From contig FONB01000006.1 in assembly GCA_900112785.1 (NCBI GenBank), forward strand, positions 186,001 through 250,000: DNA of 64,000 bases, given 5' to 3'. The DNA is from Phytobacter palmae (GTDB taxonomy: Bacteria > Pseudomonadota > Gammaproteobacteria > Enterobacterales > Enterobacteriaceae). The notes under the pieces were generated by a model. That model saw only the letters and a list, made by a program, of their open reading frames with translations, did not search any database and had not been told where the DNA came from. Position numbers and translations under genes: made by a program. This document shows positions 35,901-43,971 of this stretch, piece after piece; position 1 is the stretch's first letter, and each line of letters starts with the position of its first letter.

Positions 35901-37094
35901 TTAAATGGTCGCTTTCTCCGCGCCCAGCCCCGGTACCAGAATAACCTTACGGCACTCTTCCTGGCGCTTGTCGAAAATTTCGTATCCCCGCGCCGCCTCT
36001 TCAAGGGAGAGATGGTGAGTGACAATCTCTTCCGGAGAAAGGTGGCCCTGATCAATAAGTTCAAGCAGATCAGGCAGGAAAGCATGGACATGCGTTTGCC
36101 CCATTTTGAAGGTCAGCCCTTTATCAAAGGCATCGCCAAACATAAATCCGTGGATAAAACCGGCGTAGACGCCAGGGACGCTGACAATACCGCCACGGCG
36201 CACGGCCGCAATGGCTTGCCGGAGCACTTTGCCACTGCTGCCTTCAATCTTGAGGTTGCTCATGACTGTCTCAGTCAGGCTGCCTTTCGCTTCAAAGCCG
36301 ACCGCATCAATCACCGCATCAACACCACGATGGCCCGCCGTATTTTCAATTATCCAGGCGGCAGGATCATCATTTTTATCGAAATTAATGGGAATCACGC
36401 CATAGCGTTGTTGGGCAAACGCCAGCCGATAGTCATTGTGATCTATCATAAAAATCTGCTCGGCCCCGTTCAGTCGTGCGCACGCTGCCGACAGCAACCC
36501 TACCGGCCCGGCGCCGTAAATTGCCACACTCGACCCTTTTTTCACCTCCGCGTTTTTCACCGCCTGCCAGGCCGTTGGCAGGATGTCGGAGAGAAACAGC
36601 ACTTTTTCATCCGGTAAGTGCGCGGGAACTTTAAAGGGGCCGGTGTTTGCCTTCGGGACACGGACATATTCCGCCTGTCCTCCAGGAATACCGCCATACA
36701 GGTCACTGTAGCCAAACAGGGCCGCCGGCGGCGTGATGCTCTTGCGGTTAAGCGCTGCCCCTTTGCCACTGTTGGTATTTTCGCAGGCGGAGTATTGTTG
36801 CAGTCGGCAGAAAAAACAGTCGCCGCAGGCAATCACAAACGGGATAACAACGCGATCGCCTGGACGGACATTTTTTACTTCCGGGCCCGCTTCAACAACC
36901 TCGCCCATAAATTCATGACCAAAAATATCGCCATGATGTGTGCCAGGGATTTTACCGTGATAGAGATGCAAATCTGAGCCGCAAATAGCCGTTGCGGTTA
37001 CACGCAGAATAATATCATCAGGGGCTTCAGGAACGGGGTCGGGCATTGTTTCAACTTTAACGTTATGAGGTCCATGATAAGTAAGTGCTTTCAT
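35901..37094 (-). CDS. Zinc-dependent dehydrogenase, formaldehyde-dehydrogenase-like MDR
   Basis: A 397-residue medium-chain dehydrogenase. Catalytic zinc ligands: Cys38 in [12 protein letters not shown] and the GHEFMGEV motif (about 60-67). The structural zinc site is [15 protein letters not shown] (about 90-104). The Rossmann motif [10 protein letters not shown] lies near 190. The long insert '[36 protein letters not shown]' marks the FDH-like subgroup that oxidises formaldehyde without glutathione, as far as the family is known. Start ATG with GGAG eight bases before. Lies between the two bd oxidase operons; could supply formate to the formate dehydrogenase upstream. Confidence 0.88.
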   Translation of the reverse strand: MKALTYHGPHNVKVETMPDPVPEAPDDIILRVTATAICGSDLHLYHGKIPGTHHGDIFGHEFMGEVVEAGPEVKNVRPGDRVVIPFVIACGDCFFCRLQQYSACENTNSGKGAALNRKSITPPAALFGYSDLYGGIPGGQAEYVRVPKANTGPFKVPAHLPDEKVLFLSDILPTAWQAVKNAEVKKGSSVAIYGAGPVGLLSAACARLNGAEQIFMIDHNDYRLAFAQQRYGVIPINFDKNDDPAAWIIENTAGHRGVDAVIDAVGFEAKGSLTETVMSNLKIEGSSGKVLRQAIAAVRRGGIVSVPGVYAGFIHGFMFGDAFDKGLTFKMGQTHVHAFLPDLLELIDQGHLSPEEIVTHHLSLEEAARGYEIFDKRQEECRKVILVPGLGAEKATI

Positions 37095-37369
37095 AGGCGC
37101 GTCTCCTGATTAACGGCGTCGAATAAACAGAACGGTAAATCTTGCGTATTAATCTGAATTATCTGCCACCCTTTTATTAAGGCCGCATTGATTACTTCCA
37201 CCTTATTTACCCATTAAGAATATAAAGGATAGAACAAAAATAAGATTTCCATTCAACGTTCTTCCCGATAGTCAATAAAATAAAAACAACAAGCGCAGCG
37301 GAATATCTTTTGGAGAGACTGCGTCTATTTATCGACCATTTCCGAATGCTTTTGTTGACCGCCGGAAAA

Positions 37370-38353
37370 TTAATGAATCTTGCCGCTGAATACACGAAAC
37401 GCCCAGGTGTTATAGACTAAGGTTATCGGCGCCAACAGGCCAAAGCAGATCAGAAGAAACTGTTGCGTCTTCACCGGCGCCGCCGCCTGTTGAATGAGTA
37501 CATTCACGGGCACAATAAAAGGGAATAACGTAAAGGCCAGCGCTGCGAATGCGCAACTGACCACTATCTGGATAGCGGCCATCGGCAAGAAGGCCTGTTG
37601 TCGTACAAGACCAATCCACAACAGGGCCATTCCGGCCGCCGCAACGGTGATTAACGGCCCCCACAGCCATGGATTCAGCAGATGATGGCGCCAGGTTTCA
37701 TGGAGAAAAAAAGTCCAGGCCAGTACTCCGACCACAAGGGCTGTCGTCAGTGCGCTCAACCAGGGAATGAGGCTTCTGGCGCGCGATTCCACCTCTGCGC
37801 TGCAACGCCAGTTCAGCCATCCTGCCCCCATCAGGCAGTAGCCTGCCATCAGCGCGACACTGCAAAAAAGTGGGAAGGGGCTCAGCCATTCCCGGCCAGT
37901 CCCGGTAAACTGTTGACCGTCGTTAGGGATACCTGTAATCAGACTGCCGACAATGACGCCCTGAGAGGCGCTTGCCAGTATTGACCCGACCACCAGCATC
38001 GCGTCGAAGAGGCGTGGCGCATAGTGCCGGTACTCAATGGCCATACCACGTGCCACCAGCGCCAGCAGCATCACAAAGACCGGCACATACAACGCACTAA
38101 GAATAATGGCATAGGCCAGCGGAAATAGCCCCAGCAGGCCCCCTGCCGCCAGCACCAGCCAGGTTTCGTTGCCATCCCACACGGGCAGCAGGGAGAGGTT
38201 CAGCTGATGGCGGGCGGCGGCATCGCGCTGGAATGCGCATAACATGCCTGTTCCCAAATCCGCGCCATCAAGCAGAACATAGATCCACAGACTACCGACC
38301 AGCGCTGCGGCAGAGAGTGTCTGTAACCAGGGATGCCCCAGAAGCTCACTCAT
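37370..38353 (-). CDS. Cytochrome bd-type quinol oxidase subunit II (second copy)
   Basis: A 327-residue membrane protein, last gene of the formate dehydrogenase-oxidase operon. Family marks: DGADLGTGMLCAF (near 25-37) and LPVWDGNETWLVLAAGGLLGLFPLAYA (about 46-72). It has about eight hydrophobic segments. The ATG at 38353 overlaps the subunit I stop by eight bases. A longer frame starts at 38386 but lacks a ribosome site. Unlike the other oxidase in this window no small DUF2474/CydX frame follows; only short non-coding sequence leads to the zinc dehydrogenase. Confidence 0.9.
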   Translation of the reverse strand: MSELLGHPWLQTLSAAALVGSLWIYVLLDGADLGTGMLCAFQRDAAARHQLNLSLLPVWDGNETWLVLAAGGLLGLFPLAYAIILSALYVPVFVMLLALVARGMAIEYRHYAPRLFDAMLVVGSILASASQGVIVGSLITGIPNDGQQFTGTGREWLSPFPLFCSVALMAGYCLMGAGWLNWRCSAEVESRARSLIPWLSALTTALVVGVLAWTFFLHETWRHHLLNPWLWGPLITVAAAGMALLWIGLVRQQAFLPMAAIQIVVSCAFAALAFTLFPFIVPVNVLIQQAAAPVKTQQFLLICFGLLAPITLVYNTWAFRVFSGKIH

Positions 38354-39731
38354 TTTGTGCCCCCTCCCCTGTACGGCGGGCGACATCCGGCATCGCCTCC
38401 TCTTCGTCCCGTTGTGGCGGACGTGACAGAATACGCAGCAAAAACCACAACCCCAGTCCAGACAGCGCGAGATAGACCGTCACAATACCTATCAGCGACC
38501 CCAGCACCAGCGATGGCGATACGGGCGAGGCGCTCTGTGCCGTACGTAGCAGACCATAGACGGTCCACGGCTGTCGCCCGGCTTCGGTCACGACCCACCC
38601 GGCGAGCATGGCGACAAACCCCGCAGGGGCCATCAGCACCATCAGGCGAAGCAGCCAGCGCGCATGCCACAGACGACTGCGCAGGCGCACCACCAGCCCG
38701 GCAACCCCGGCAAAAGCCATCAATAGTCCCAGGCCGACCATTACCCGAAAAGACCAGAAGACCAGCGGCACCCAGGGTAGCTCATCCCGGGGATACTGAT
38801 TAAGACTGTGAATAGTGCCCTGCAGATTGTGGCGCAGGTAGAGAGAGCCAACATCGGGTATCGCCACTTCATAGCGGTTGCGACGCGCCTCCATATCCGG
38901 GATTGCAAAAAGGCGCATCGGTTCTCCCTCGCCCGGCGGCGGCGGGTTCCAGTTGCCTTCAATAGCCGCCAGTTTTACTGGCTGGTGATCGCGCGTGTTT
39001 TCACCGTGCAGATCACCCAACACGATTTGCAGGGGAGCCATCACCAGCAGCATCCACATGGCGAGAGAAAACATATGCCGTGCCGCCGGATGGCGCGCAT
39101 CACGCAGTAAATGCCACGCGCCGCAGGCAGCCACCAGGCAGGCGGTGCCGAGCATGGCGGCCGCCACCATATGCGCCATCCGCCACGGAAACGAGGGGTT
39201 GATAATTGCCGCCCACCAGTCGACAGGCTGAAAATGCCCCTGCGCATTGATCAAAAAGCCATCCGGTGTTTGCATCCATGAATTTGCCGCAAGGATCCAG
39301 AAGGCGCTAAAGAACGATCCCAGCGCGACAATCGAGGTGGCCATAAAGTGGACCCACGGGCGCACCTTTCCCATGCCGAATAACATCACCCCCATAAATC
39401 CCGCTTCCAGGAAGAAAGCCACCAGCACTTCCATATAGAGCATAGGGCCCAGCACGGCCCCCGTGCGACTGGCCAGCCCGCTCCAGTTGGTGCCGAAGGA
39501 GAATTCCATCACCACCCCCGTCACCACACCCACCGCCACATTAAGGGCAAATATTTTGCTCCAGTAGCGCCAGAGGCTCAGCCAGACCTGCTGCTTGCGC
39601 CAGAGCCACAGTCCTTCAAGCACCATCAAAAATTGCGCCAGCCCCAGGGTAAAAGCGGCCAGCACAATATGAAAGCCGATGGTAAAAGCAAACTGACCAC
39701 GTGCCAGCAGCAGTGCGGTTTCCGGGTTCAT
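38346..39731 (-). CDS. Cytochrome bd-type quinol oxidase subunit I (second copy, short Q-loop)
   Basis: A 461-residue oxidase subunit of CIO length. It has the heme and proton-path residues (His21; Glu in MLYMEVLVAFFLEAGFMG) and the GWVVTEAGRQPW signature near the C-terminus. It is clearly diverged from CioA at 32794: its first helix reads 'ARGQFAFTIGFHIVLAAFTLGLAQFL'. The ATG is one base after the DUF1641 stop (TAGCATG) with only a weak ribosome site, so it depends on coupled translation. The protein oxidises quinol with oxygen in the inner membrane; context points to formate as electron source. Confidence 0.92.
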   Translation of the reverse strand: MNPETALLLARGQFAFTIGFHIVLAAFTLGLAQFLMVLEGLWLWRKQQVWLSLWRYWSKIFALNVAVGVVTGVVMEFSFGTNWSGLASRTGAVLGPMLYMEVLVAFFLEAGFMGVMLFGMGKVRPWVHFMATSIVALGSFFSAFWILAANSWMQTPDGFLINAQGHFQPVDWWAAIINPSFPWRMAHMVAAAMLGTACLVAACGAWHLLRDARHPAARHMFSLAMWMLLVMAPLQIVLGDLHGENTRDHQPVKLAAIEGNWNPPPPGEGEPMRLFAIPDMEARRNRYEVAIPDVGSLYLRHNLQGTIHSLNQYPRDELPWVPLVFWSFRVMVGLGLLMAFAGVAGLVVRLRSRLWHARWLLRLMVLMAPAGFVAMLAGWVVTEAGRQPWTVYGLLRTAQSASPVSPSLVLGSLIGIVTVYLALSGLGLWFLLRILSRPPQRDEEEAMPDVARRTGEGAQNE

Positions 39732-39732
39732 G

Positions 39733-40212
39733 CTACGCGTCGCTGGGTTTGCCGGTAAAGGAAGAGATGGGCTTATCGACCTGCTCCTCCATCCGGCGGG
39801 AAAAGGCCTTAAGCCCGTTTAGAACCGGCTGCAGCGAGCGCCACAGGTCATCATCCTGCAACATTTTCCAGACCCCCTGGATGCCCGGCGCCTTTTGTTC
39901 ATGATGCTGTTCAGGCTGGCTCAGCACATCCGCCATATCCCGCAGGCCAAAAGCCAGCTTATAGACCCGCTCCGGTGGCAGGGAGGAGAGCGCCAGTACA
40001 ATCACCGACACATTCTGGATGACATTTAATGTCCCTTCCCGTTGCAGCCCCTTCACCAGAACCTGCGCGACCTCGTTATTTGCCGCTACCAGATCGTTGA
40101 CTAAACGCAATACGCCATGCTGGTGCAAGGTTTCGAGCAGACGTTCCAGCTCGTCGTGGGCGTCCGGCCCGATTTTTGCCGGTTCCGGCTGATACTCTAT
40201 CGATTTGGCCAT
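39733..40212 (-). CDS. DUF1641 protein, formate dehydrogenase partner
   Basis: A 159-residue, mostly helical, soluble protein with the DUF1641 pattern (central VLKLxxQEGTLxxIQN-like segment 'LVKGLQREGTLNVIQNVSVIV'). In Bacillus the equivalent YrhD is encoded next to the formate dehydrogenase YrhE, and DUF1641 proteins in general follow this enzyme class. It could be the adaptor that takes electrons from the dehydrogenase or tethers it to a quinone-reactive partner. ATG overlaps the dehydrogenase stop (TGATG), and the oxidase subunit I starts one base after its stop. Confidence 0.82.
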   Translation of the reverse strand: MAKSIEYQPEPAKIGPDAHDELERLLETLHQHGVLRLVNDLVAANNEVAQVLVKGLQREGTLNVIQNVSVIVLALSSLPPERVYKLAFGLRDMADVLSQPEQHHEQKAPGIQGVWKMLQDDDLWRSLQPVLNGLKAFSRRMEEQVDKPISSFTGKPSDA

Positions 40213-43184
40213 CAGAATCTCTCCGGATGTGGTTCATGTGCAGGTGGCTCGTCATAATCATCGCGACGCCATTTCTCTTCCACGGGCACCTTGTCGATGG
40301 GGGTTCGCTTGCCATGACGGAAATTATGCTCTGGTAAGGGAGCCGGATGAGCAGGTCGTTGCAGGGGGTGCAACTGAACGGCAATTTCTTTGTATGCCGG
40401 GGTATTGACCGACGGATCGTGATGTTCGCCGGTCAGTTGATTAATGCCCGGCTTACCCTGATGGATAGAGATGAAAAGCACCTTACCCTGCACCCGATCC
40501 GTGACCACCACCGGGACGTCAAGCGTCCCCCTGCGGGAGCGAAGCCTGACCCAGTCGCCGTCATTCAGGCTGCGTCCCGCCGCCAGTTCTGGGCTCACCT
40601 CCACATACCATTCAGGAGAGAGGCTGGTAGTTCGTCCCCCCCTGCCACTCTGGTTGGTCGACTGGAAGTGTTCAAGCATTCGACCATTATTCAAAATGAG
40701 ATCAAATTCGGCGTCTGCCTCTTCCGCTGGCGGCTGCCAGCTCAGAGGGTATAGACGGGCACGACCGTCGGGGAATTTAAAGCGGTCGGTATAAAGTAAC
40801 GGCGTACTCACCCCCTCGGGGCTAACCGGCCAAATCTGTGATTTCCAGCCTTCCAGGCGTTCGTAACTGACCCCCGCAAAACTGACGGCAATCTTTGCCA
40901 CTTCGGCCATGATTTGCCCCGGATGGGTATAACCCCAGTCAAATCCCATCTTCGCGGCCAGTTGCGTCAGGATAAGCCAGTCCGGGCGGCTGTCGCCAAG
41001 CGGCGGCATCACCGGGTAAAAGCGCTGGATGCGTCGTTCGGTATTGACGAAAGTCCCCTCTTTTTCCACGCTCGGGCACCCTGGCAGAACCACATCGGCA
41101 AACTGCGCCGTGCGACTGAAAAAGATATCCTGCACCACCAGGAAATCCAGCTCTGTAAATCCCTGGTGCACATTGGCTGTGTCCGCGTCAGAAAAAGCAG
41201 TCTCTTCACCGATAACATACATGGCGCGGAGTTGATCGCTGCCCGCCAGCTTGACCATCATAAAATTGTCTTCACCCACTTCGAGTGAGAGCTTTTCTGG
41301 CGCCACACCCCATGCCCGCGCCCATTTTTCGCGCACCTGCGGATCGCTGACCGATTCGTACCCCGGATAGAAATTTTTCAGGCAGCCGAAATCACTCGCC
41401 CCCTGTACGTTGTTGTGACCACGCATGGGGTAGCCCCCTGTACCGGGTCGGCCATAGTTACCGGTTACCAGCAGCAGGTTGGACAGGGCCGTACTGGTGT
41501 CCGCGCCATGGCTGTGCTGGGTTATCCCCATGGCCCACAGGATGCACATGCTCCCCGCCTGGCCTATCAGATCCGCCGCTTCGCGCAGCTGGTGTTCCTC
41601 GATACCGGTAATTTGCGCGGCATAGTCCAGGGTGAACGGCGCCAGCGAATGGCGGTAAGCCTCAACGTCATTGACGCGTGCGGCAAGAAACGCCTCGTCG
41701 GCATAGCCGTGGTCAAACATGTAGCGTGACATCGCACAGGCCCATACCAGGTCAGTGCCGGGATGGATACGTAAATGCAGATCAGCGCGCTCTGCCATCT
41801 CATGACGGCGCGGATCGACCACCAGCAATTTTTGTCCGCGATGTTTGCGGGCGGATTTGAGTTTAGAGGCAATAACCGGGTGGTTTTCTGCCGTGTTGCT
41901 GCCCACAATGACGATCAGTTCCGCCTGTTCCAGATCGCGTATGGTGCCCGCATCGCCGCCATAACCTACCGTGCGGAAAAGCCCCTCTGTCGCCGGGTTC
42001 TGGCAGTAGCGCGATGAGTTATCGACGCTATTGGTGCCGATGACCAGGCGTGCGATTTTTTGCGTCAGGTACGCCTCTTCGTTACTGCCTTTACTGGAGC
42101 CAATAAAGCCAATACTGTCCGGCCCGGTTTCATCACGGATAGCCAACAGGCGTTGCGCCACCAGGGTTAACGCTTCCTCCCAGCTTGCCGGACGAAACCG
42201 ATCATTTTCGCGGATAAGCGGCGTGGTCAGCCGTTCAGGATCATTGATGAAATCCCAGGCGAATTTGCCTTTCACGCAGGTCGAAATGCCATTCACCGGG
42301 GCATCAATCAGCGGCTGGACTTTAAGGAGATGGCGATCGCGGGTCCACATTTCGAAACTGCACCCCACGCCGCAGTAGGTACAGACCGTTTTGGTTCGTT
42401 TGATCTCCGGCTGGCGCAGTTGGGTATCAATGACCGAAATACCGGAAATAATTTCAGCACCGGTGGCGTTCTCCAGCGTTTTGATAACATCAATCAGCGG
42501 ACGTTTGAGGGACTGGCGCATGGAGGTAAACGGACCGGCATCGGGCTGCATGGTTTTTTCGAGCAGCGCATTACAAGGGCACACGGTTACACAGTGGCCG
42601 CAACTGACGCAGCTGGAACCTGCAATACGATTACCGCCATCCCATAACACCCGTGGATGGGCCATCGTATAATCAATGCTCAATGTCTCGTTGACTTCAA
42701 CATTCTGGCAGGCGTCCACGCAGCGGCCGCACAGAATGCACTGGTCGGGATCATAGGTGTAAAACGGATTGGATTCGTCCTTCACATAAGGCTTACGCAA
42801 AAAAGGGTAGCGCTGAATGGGGATATGCATATCAACCATGGTGTTATGCAGCGTACAGTCGCCGGTGTTGTGTTCGCACACGGTACAATAGAGTTCATGT
42901 TTTGCCAGCAGGCGATCCATCCCCTCCTCTCTGGCGGCACGCGCGTGTTGATCGGCGCTATTGATGACCATCCCGTCATGGGTGCGTAATGTACAGCCCC
43001 GGACCAGCACGCCTTCCTGTTCAACCCAACAGACATCACAGGTTTGCAGTGGCTCCAGCGCCTGGTGATAGCAGACGTGGGGTAAGGTGATATGACAGGC
43101 ATCAAGAAAATCGATAAGCGGGATGTCCGCCGGCCCAACAAGGGCCTTGCCGTCGTAAATGACGGTACATTTTTGCAGGCTCAT
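40212..43184 (-). CDS. Molybdenum/tungsten formate dehydrogenase alpha subunit, YrhE/YjgC type
   Basis: A 990-residue soluble enzyme oxidising formate to CO2. Iron-sulfur sites are visible in order: plant-type [2Fe-2S] (Cys38, 49, 52, 64), NuoG-type HxxxCxxCxxxxxxC (His96, Cys100, 103, 110), two [4Fe-4S] ferredoxin clusters (Cys149/152/155 with 159 and 192/195/198 with 202), and CTYCGVGC (268-275) of the molybdopterin domain. The likely Mo ligand is Cys394 in SSRYCQNPATEG, a Cys rather than selenocysteine. The C-terminal molybdopterin-dinucleotide domain is intact. No NAD- or membrane-subunit gene follows; DUF1641 and a bd oxidase do. SD GAGGAAG. Confidence 0.92.
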   Translation of the reverse strand: MSLQKCTVIYDGKALVGPADIPLIDFLDACHITLPHVCYHQALEPLQTCDVCWVEQEGVLVRGCTLRTHDGMVINSADQHARAAREEGMDRLLAKHELYCTVCEHNTGDCTLHNTMVDMHIPIQRYPFLRKPYVKDESNPFYTYDPDQCILCGRCVDACQNVEVNETLSIDYTMAHPRVLWDGGNRIAGSSCVSCGHCVTVCPCNALLEKTMQPDAGPFTSMRQSLKRPLIDVIKTLENATGAEIISGISVIDTQLRQPEIKRTKTVCTYCGVGCSFEMWTRDRHLLKVQPLIDAPVNGISTCVKGKFAWDFINDPERLTTPLIRENDRFRPASWEEALTLVAQRLLAIRDETGPDSIGFIGSSKGSNEEAYLTQKIARLVIGTNSVDNSSRYCQNPATEGLFRTVGYGGDAGTIRDLEQAELIVIVGSNTAENHPVIASKLKSARKHRGQKLLVVDPRRHEMAERADLHLRIHPGTDLVWACAMSRYMFDHGYADEAFLAARVNDVEAYRHSLAPFTLDYAAQITGIEEHQLREAADLIGQAGSMCILWAMGITQHSHGADTSTALSNLLLVTGNYGRPGTGGYPMRGHNNVQGASDFGCLKNFYPGYESVSDPQVREKWARAWGVAPEKLSLEVGEDNFMMVKLAGSDQLRAMYVIGEETAFSDADTANVHQGFTELDFLVVQDIFFSRTAQFADVVLPGCPSVEKEGTFVNTERRIQRFYPVMPPLGDSRPDWLILTQLAAKMGFDWGYTHPGQIMAEVAKIAVSFAGVSYERLEGWKSQIWPVSPEGVSTPLLYTDRFKFPDGRARLYPLSWQPPAEEADAEFDLILNNGRMLEHFQSTNQSGRGGRTTSLSPEWYVEVSPELAAGRSLNDGDWVRLRSRRGTLDVPVVVTDRVQGKVLFISIHQGKPGINQLTGEHHDPSVNTPAYKEIAVQLHPLQRPAHPAPLPEHNFRHGKRTPIDKVPVEEKWRRDDYDEPPAHEPHPERF

Positions 43185-43604
43185 TTTGCTTCCTCAAACC
43201 AGTCATGTACGCGCACTCCCGTTCCGGTAAAATGCGTTACGTCTCATTTCGATGAATAACGCGACTTCACTAAAGCCATGGGTGACGTATCTGTTATGAA
43301 ATTTAAAAATAGTCTTTGCGTAAACGAGTGGCAAAGCAGAGAATATTTTTGTCTCTTTATTCGTAGTGAAAAAAACGATATCGCTCTAAAAAAGAGTATG
43401 ACTAAACGTTACAAAGCGAAGCGGGAAAAGTGCGCTGCCATGATAAATAAAAGGCCCTGCGGTGAAGAGAGAAAAATAGCAATCACCCACGCACATTAAT
43501 GCATCTTTTTATATTTTCCTGCAAAAGCCAAATCACTATGGCATTTAAAAACATCACAACCAGCCCCACATCAGAACGAGCCCAGGCGATTGATTAGAAA
43601 AACA
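43185..43604. other. Control region upstream of formate dehydrogenase
   Basis: About 420 bp. A plus-strand frame at 43278-43499 exists but has no ribosome site and a low-complexity Lys/Arg composition, so it is not called. The minus-strand promoter of the formate dehydrogenase operon must lie here; none could be fixed by eye. Confidence 0.45.
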
Positions 43605-43627
43605 AAAGGCCACCTGACGTGGCCTTT
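43605..43627 (-). terminator. Intrinsic terminator of the 25-aa gene
   Basis: AAAGGCCAC (43605-43613) and GTGGCCTTT (43619-43627) form a perfect 9-bp stem around a 5-base loop. On the minus strand it is followed by TGTTTTTC, with T at the end of the stem (TTTTGTTTTT overall). Confidence 0.75.
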
Positions 43628-43635
43628 ACACTCTT

Positions 43636-43713
43636 CTATTTTTTAACCGGATCAGGTTTTTTATCACCCGATTCTGGCGCTTCACGGGGATCATCTTTTT
43701 CAATATACAGCAT
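43636..43713 (-). CDS. Candidate 25-residue small protein
   Basis: The peptide begins MLYIEKDDPREAPESG and ends DPVKK: hydrophobic only at the start, then charged and Pro-rich, with no membrane helix. The ribosome site AGGAGGAGG lies five to six bases before the ATG and is among the strongest in the window. A CTATAG -10 box sits at 43747-43752 and a perfect terminator follows the stop by eight bases, so the whole forms a compact transcription unit of about 140 nt. Not recognised. It could instead be an RNA that carries a short reading frame. Confidence 0.55.
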   Translation of the reverse strand: MLYIEKDDPREAPESGDKKPDPVKK

Positions 43714-43746
43714 AAAAACCTCCTCCTGTTTTCAATAAGAGAGTAA

Positions 43747-43752
43747 CTATAG
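43747..43752 (-). promoter_or_regulatory. Candidate -10 box for the 25-aa gene
   Basis: CTATAG within GTCTATAGTTA on the minus strand, sigma-S/sigma-70 type. Predicted start near 43740 leaves a leader of about 27 bases to the ATG at 43713. Confidence 0.45.
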
Positions 43753-43971
43753 ACGTTATTGTGAAAAATAAGCCAGGCGGCAAACGGTACGTTAAATCTG
43801 AAAAACCGCTGCGCTTGTTGGTCTATTGCGCATTGGTTATACGAAAATTTAAAAAAAGATGAGAGGCTCGCATTTAGCCCCTTTTCAGGCAGATAAAAGC
43901 AGACCTGCTGAATAAGCAGGTCTGTGGAATTAAAATACGCCGCCGGGATATCGTGATAGCACACCGGCTAA

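Noticed and set aside
37095-37369. Possible CydX/DUF2474-like small gene after the second bd oxidase
   Set aside because: After the subunit II stop the minus strand has only very short frames, none with a hydrophobic helix.
43278-43499. 73-codon plus-strand frame upstream of formate dehydrogenase
   Set aside because: No ribosome site, low-complexity Lys/Arg composition, lies in the control region of a divergent operon.
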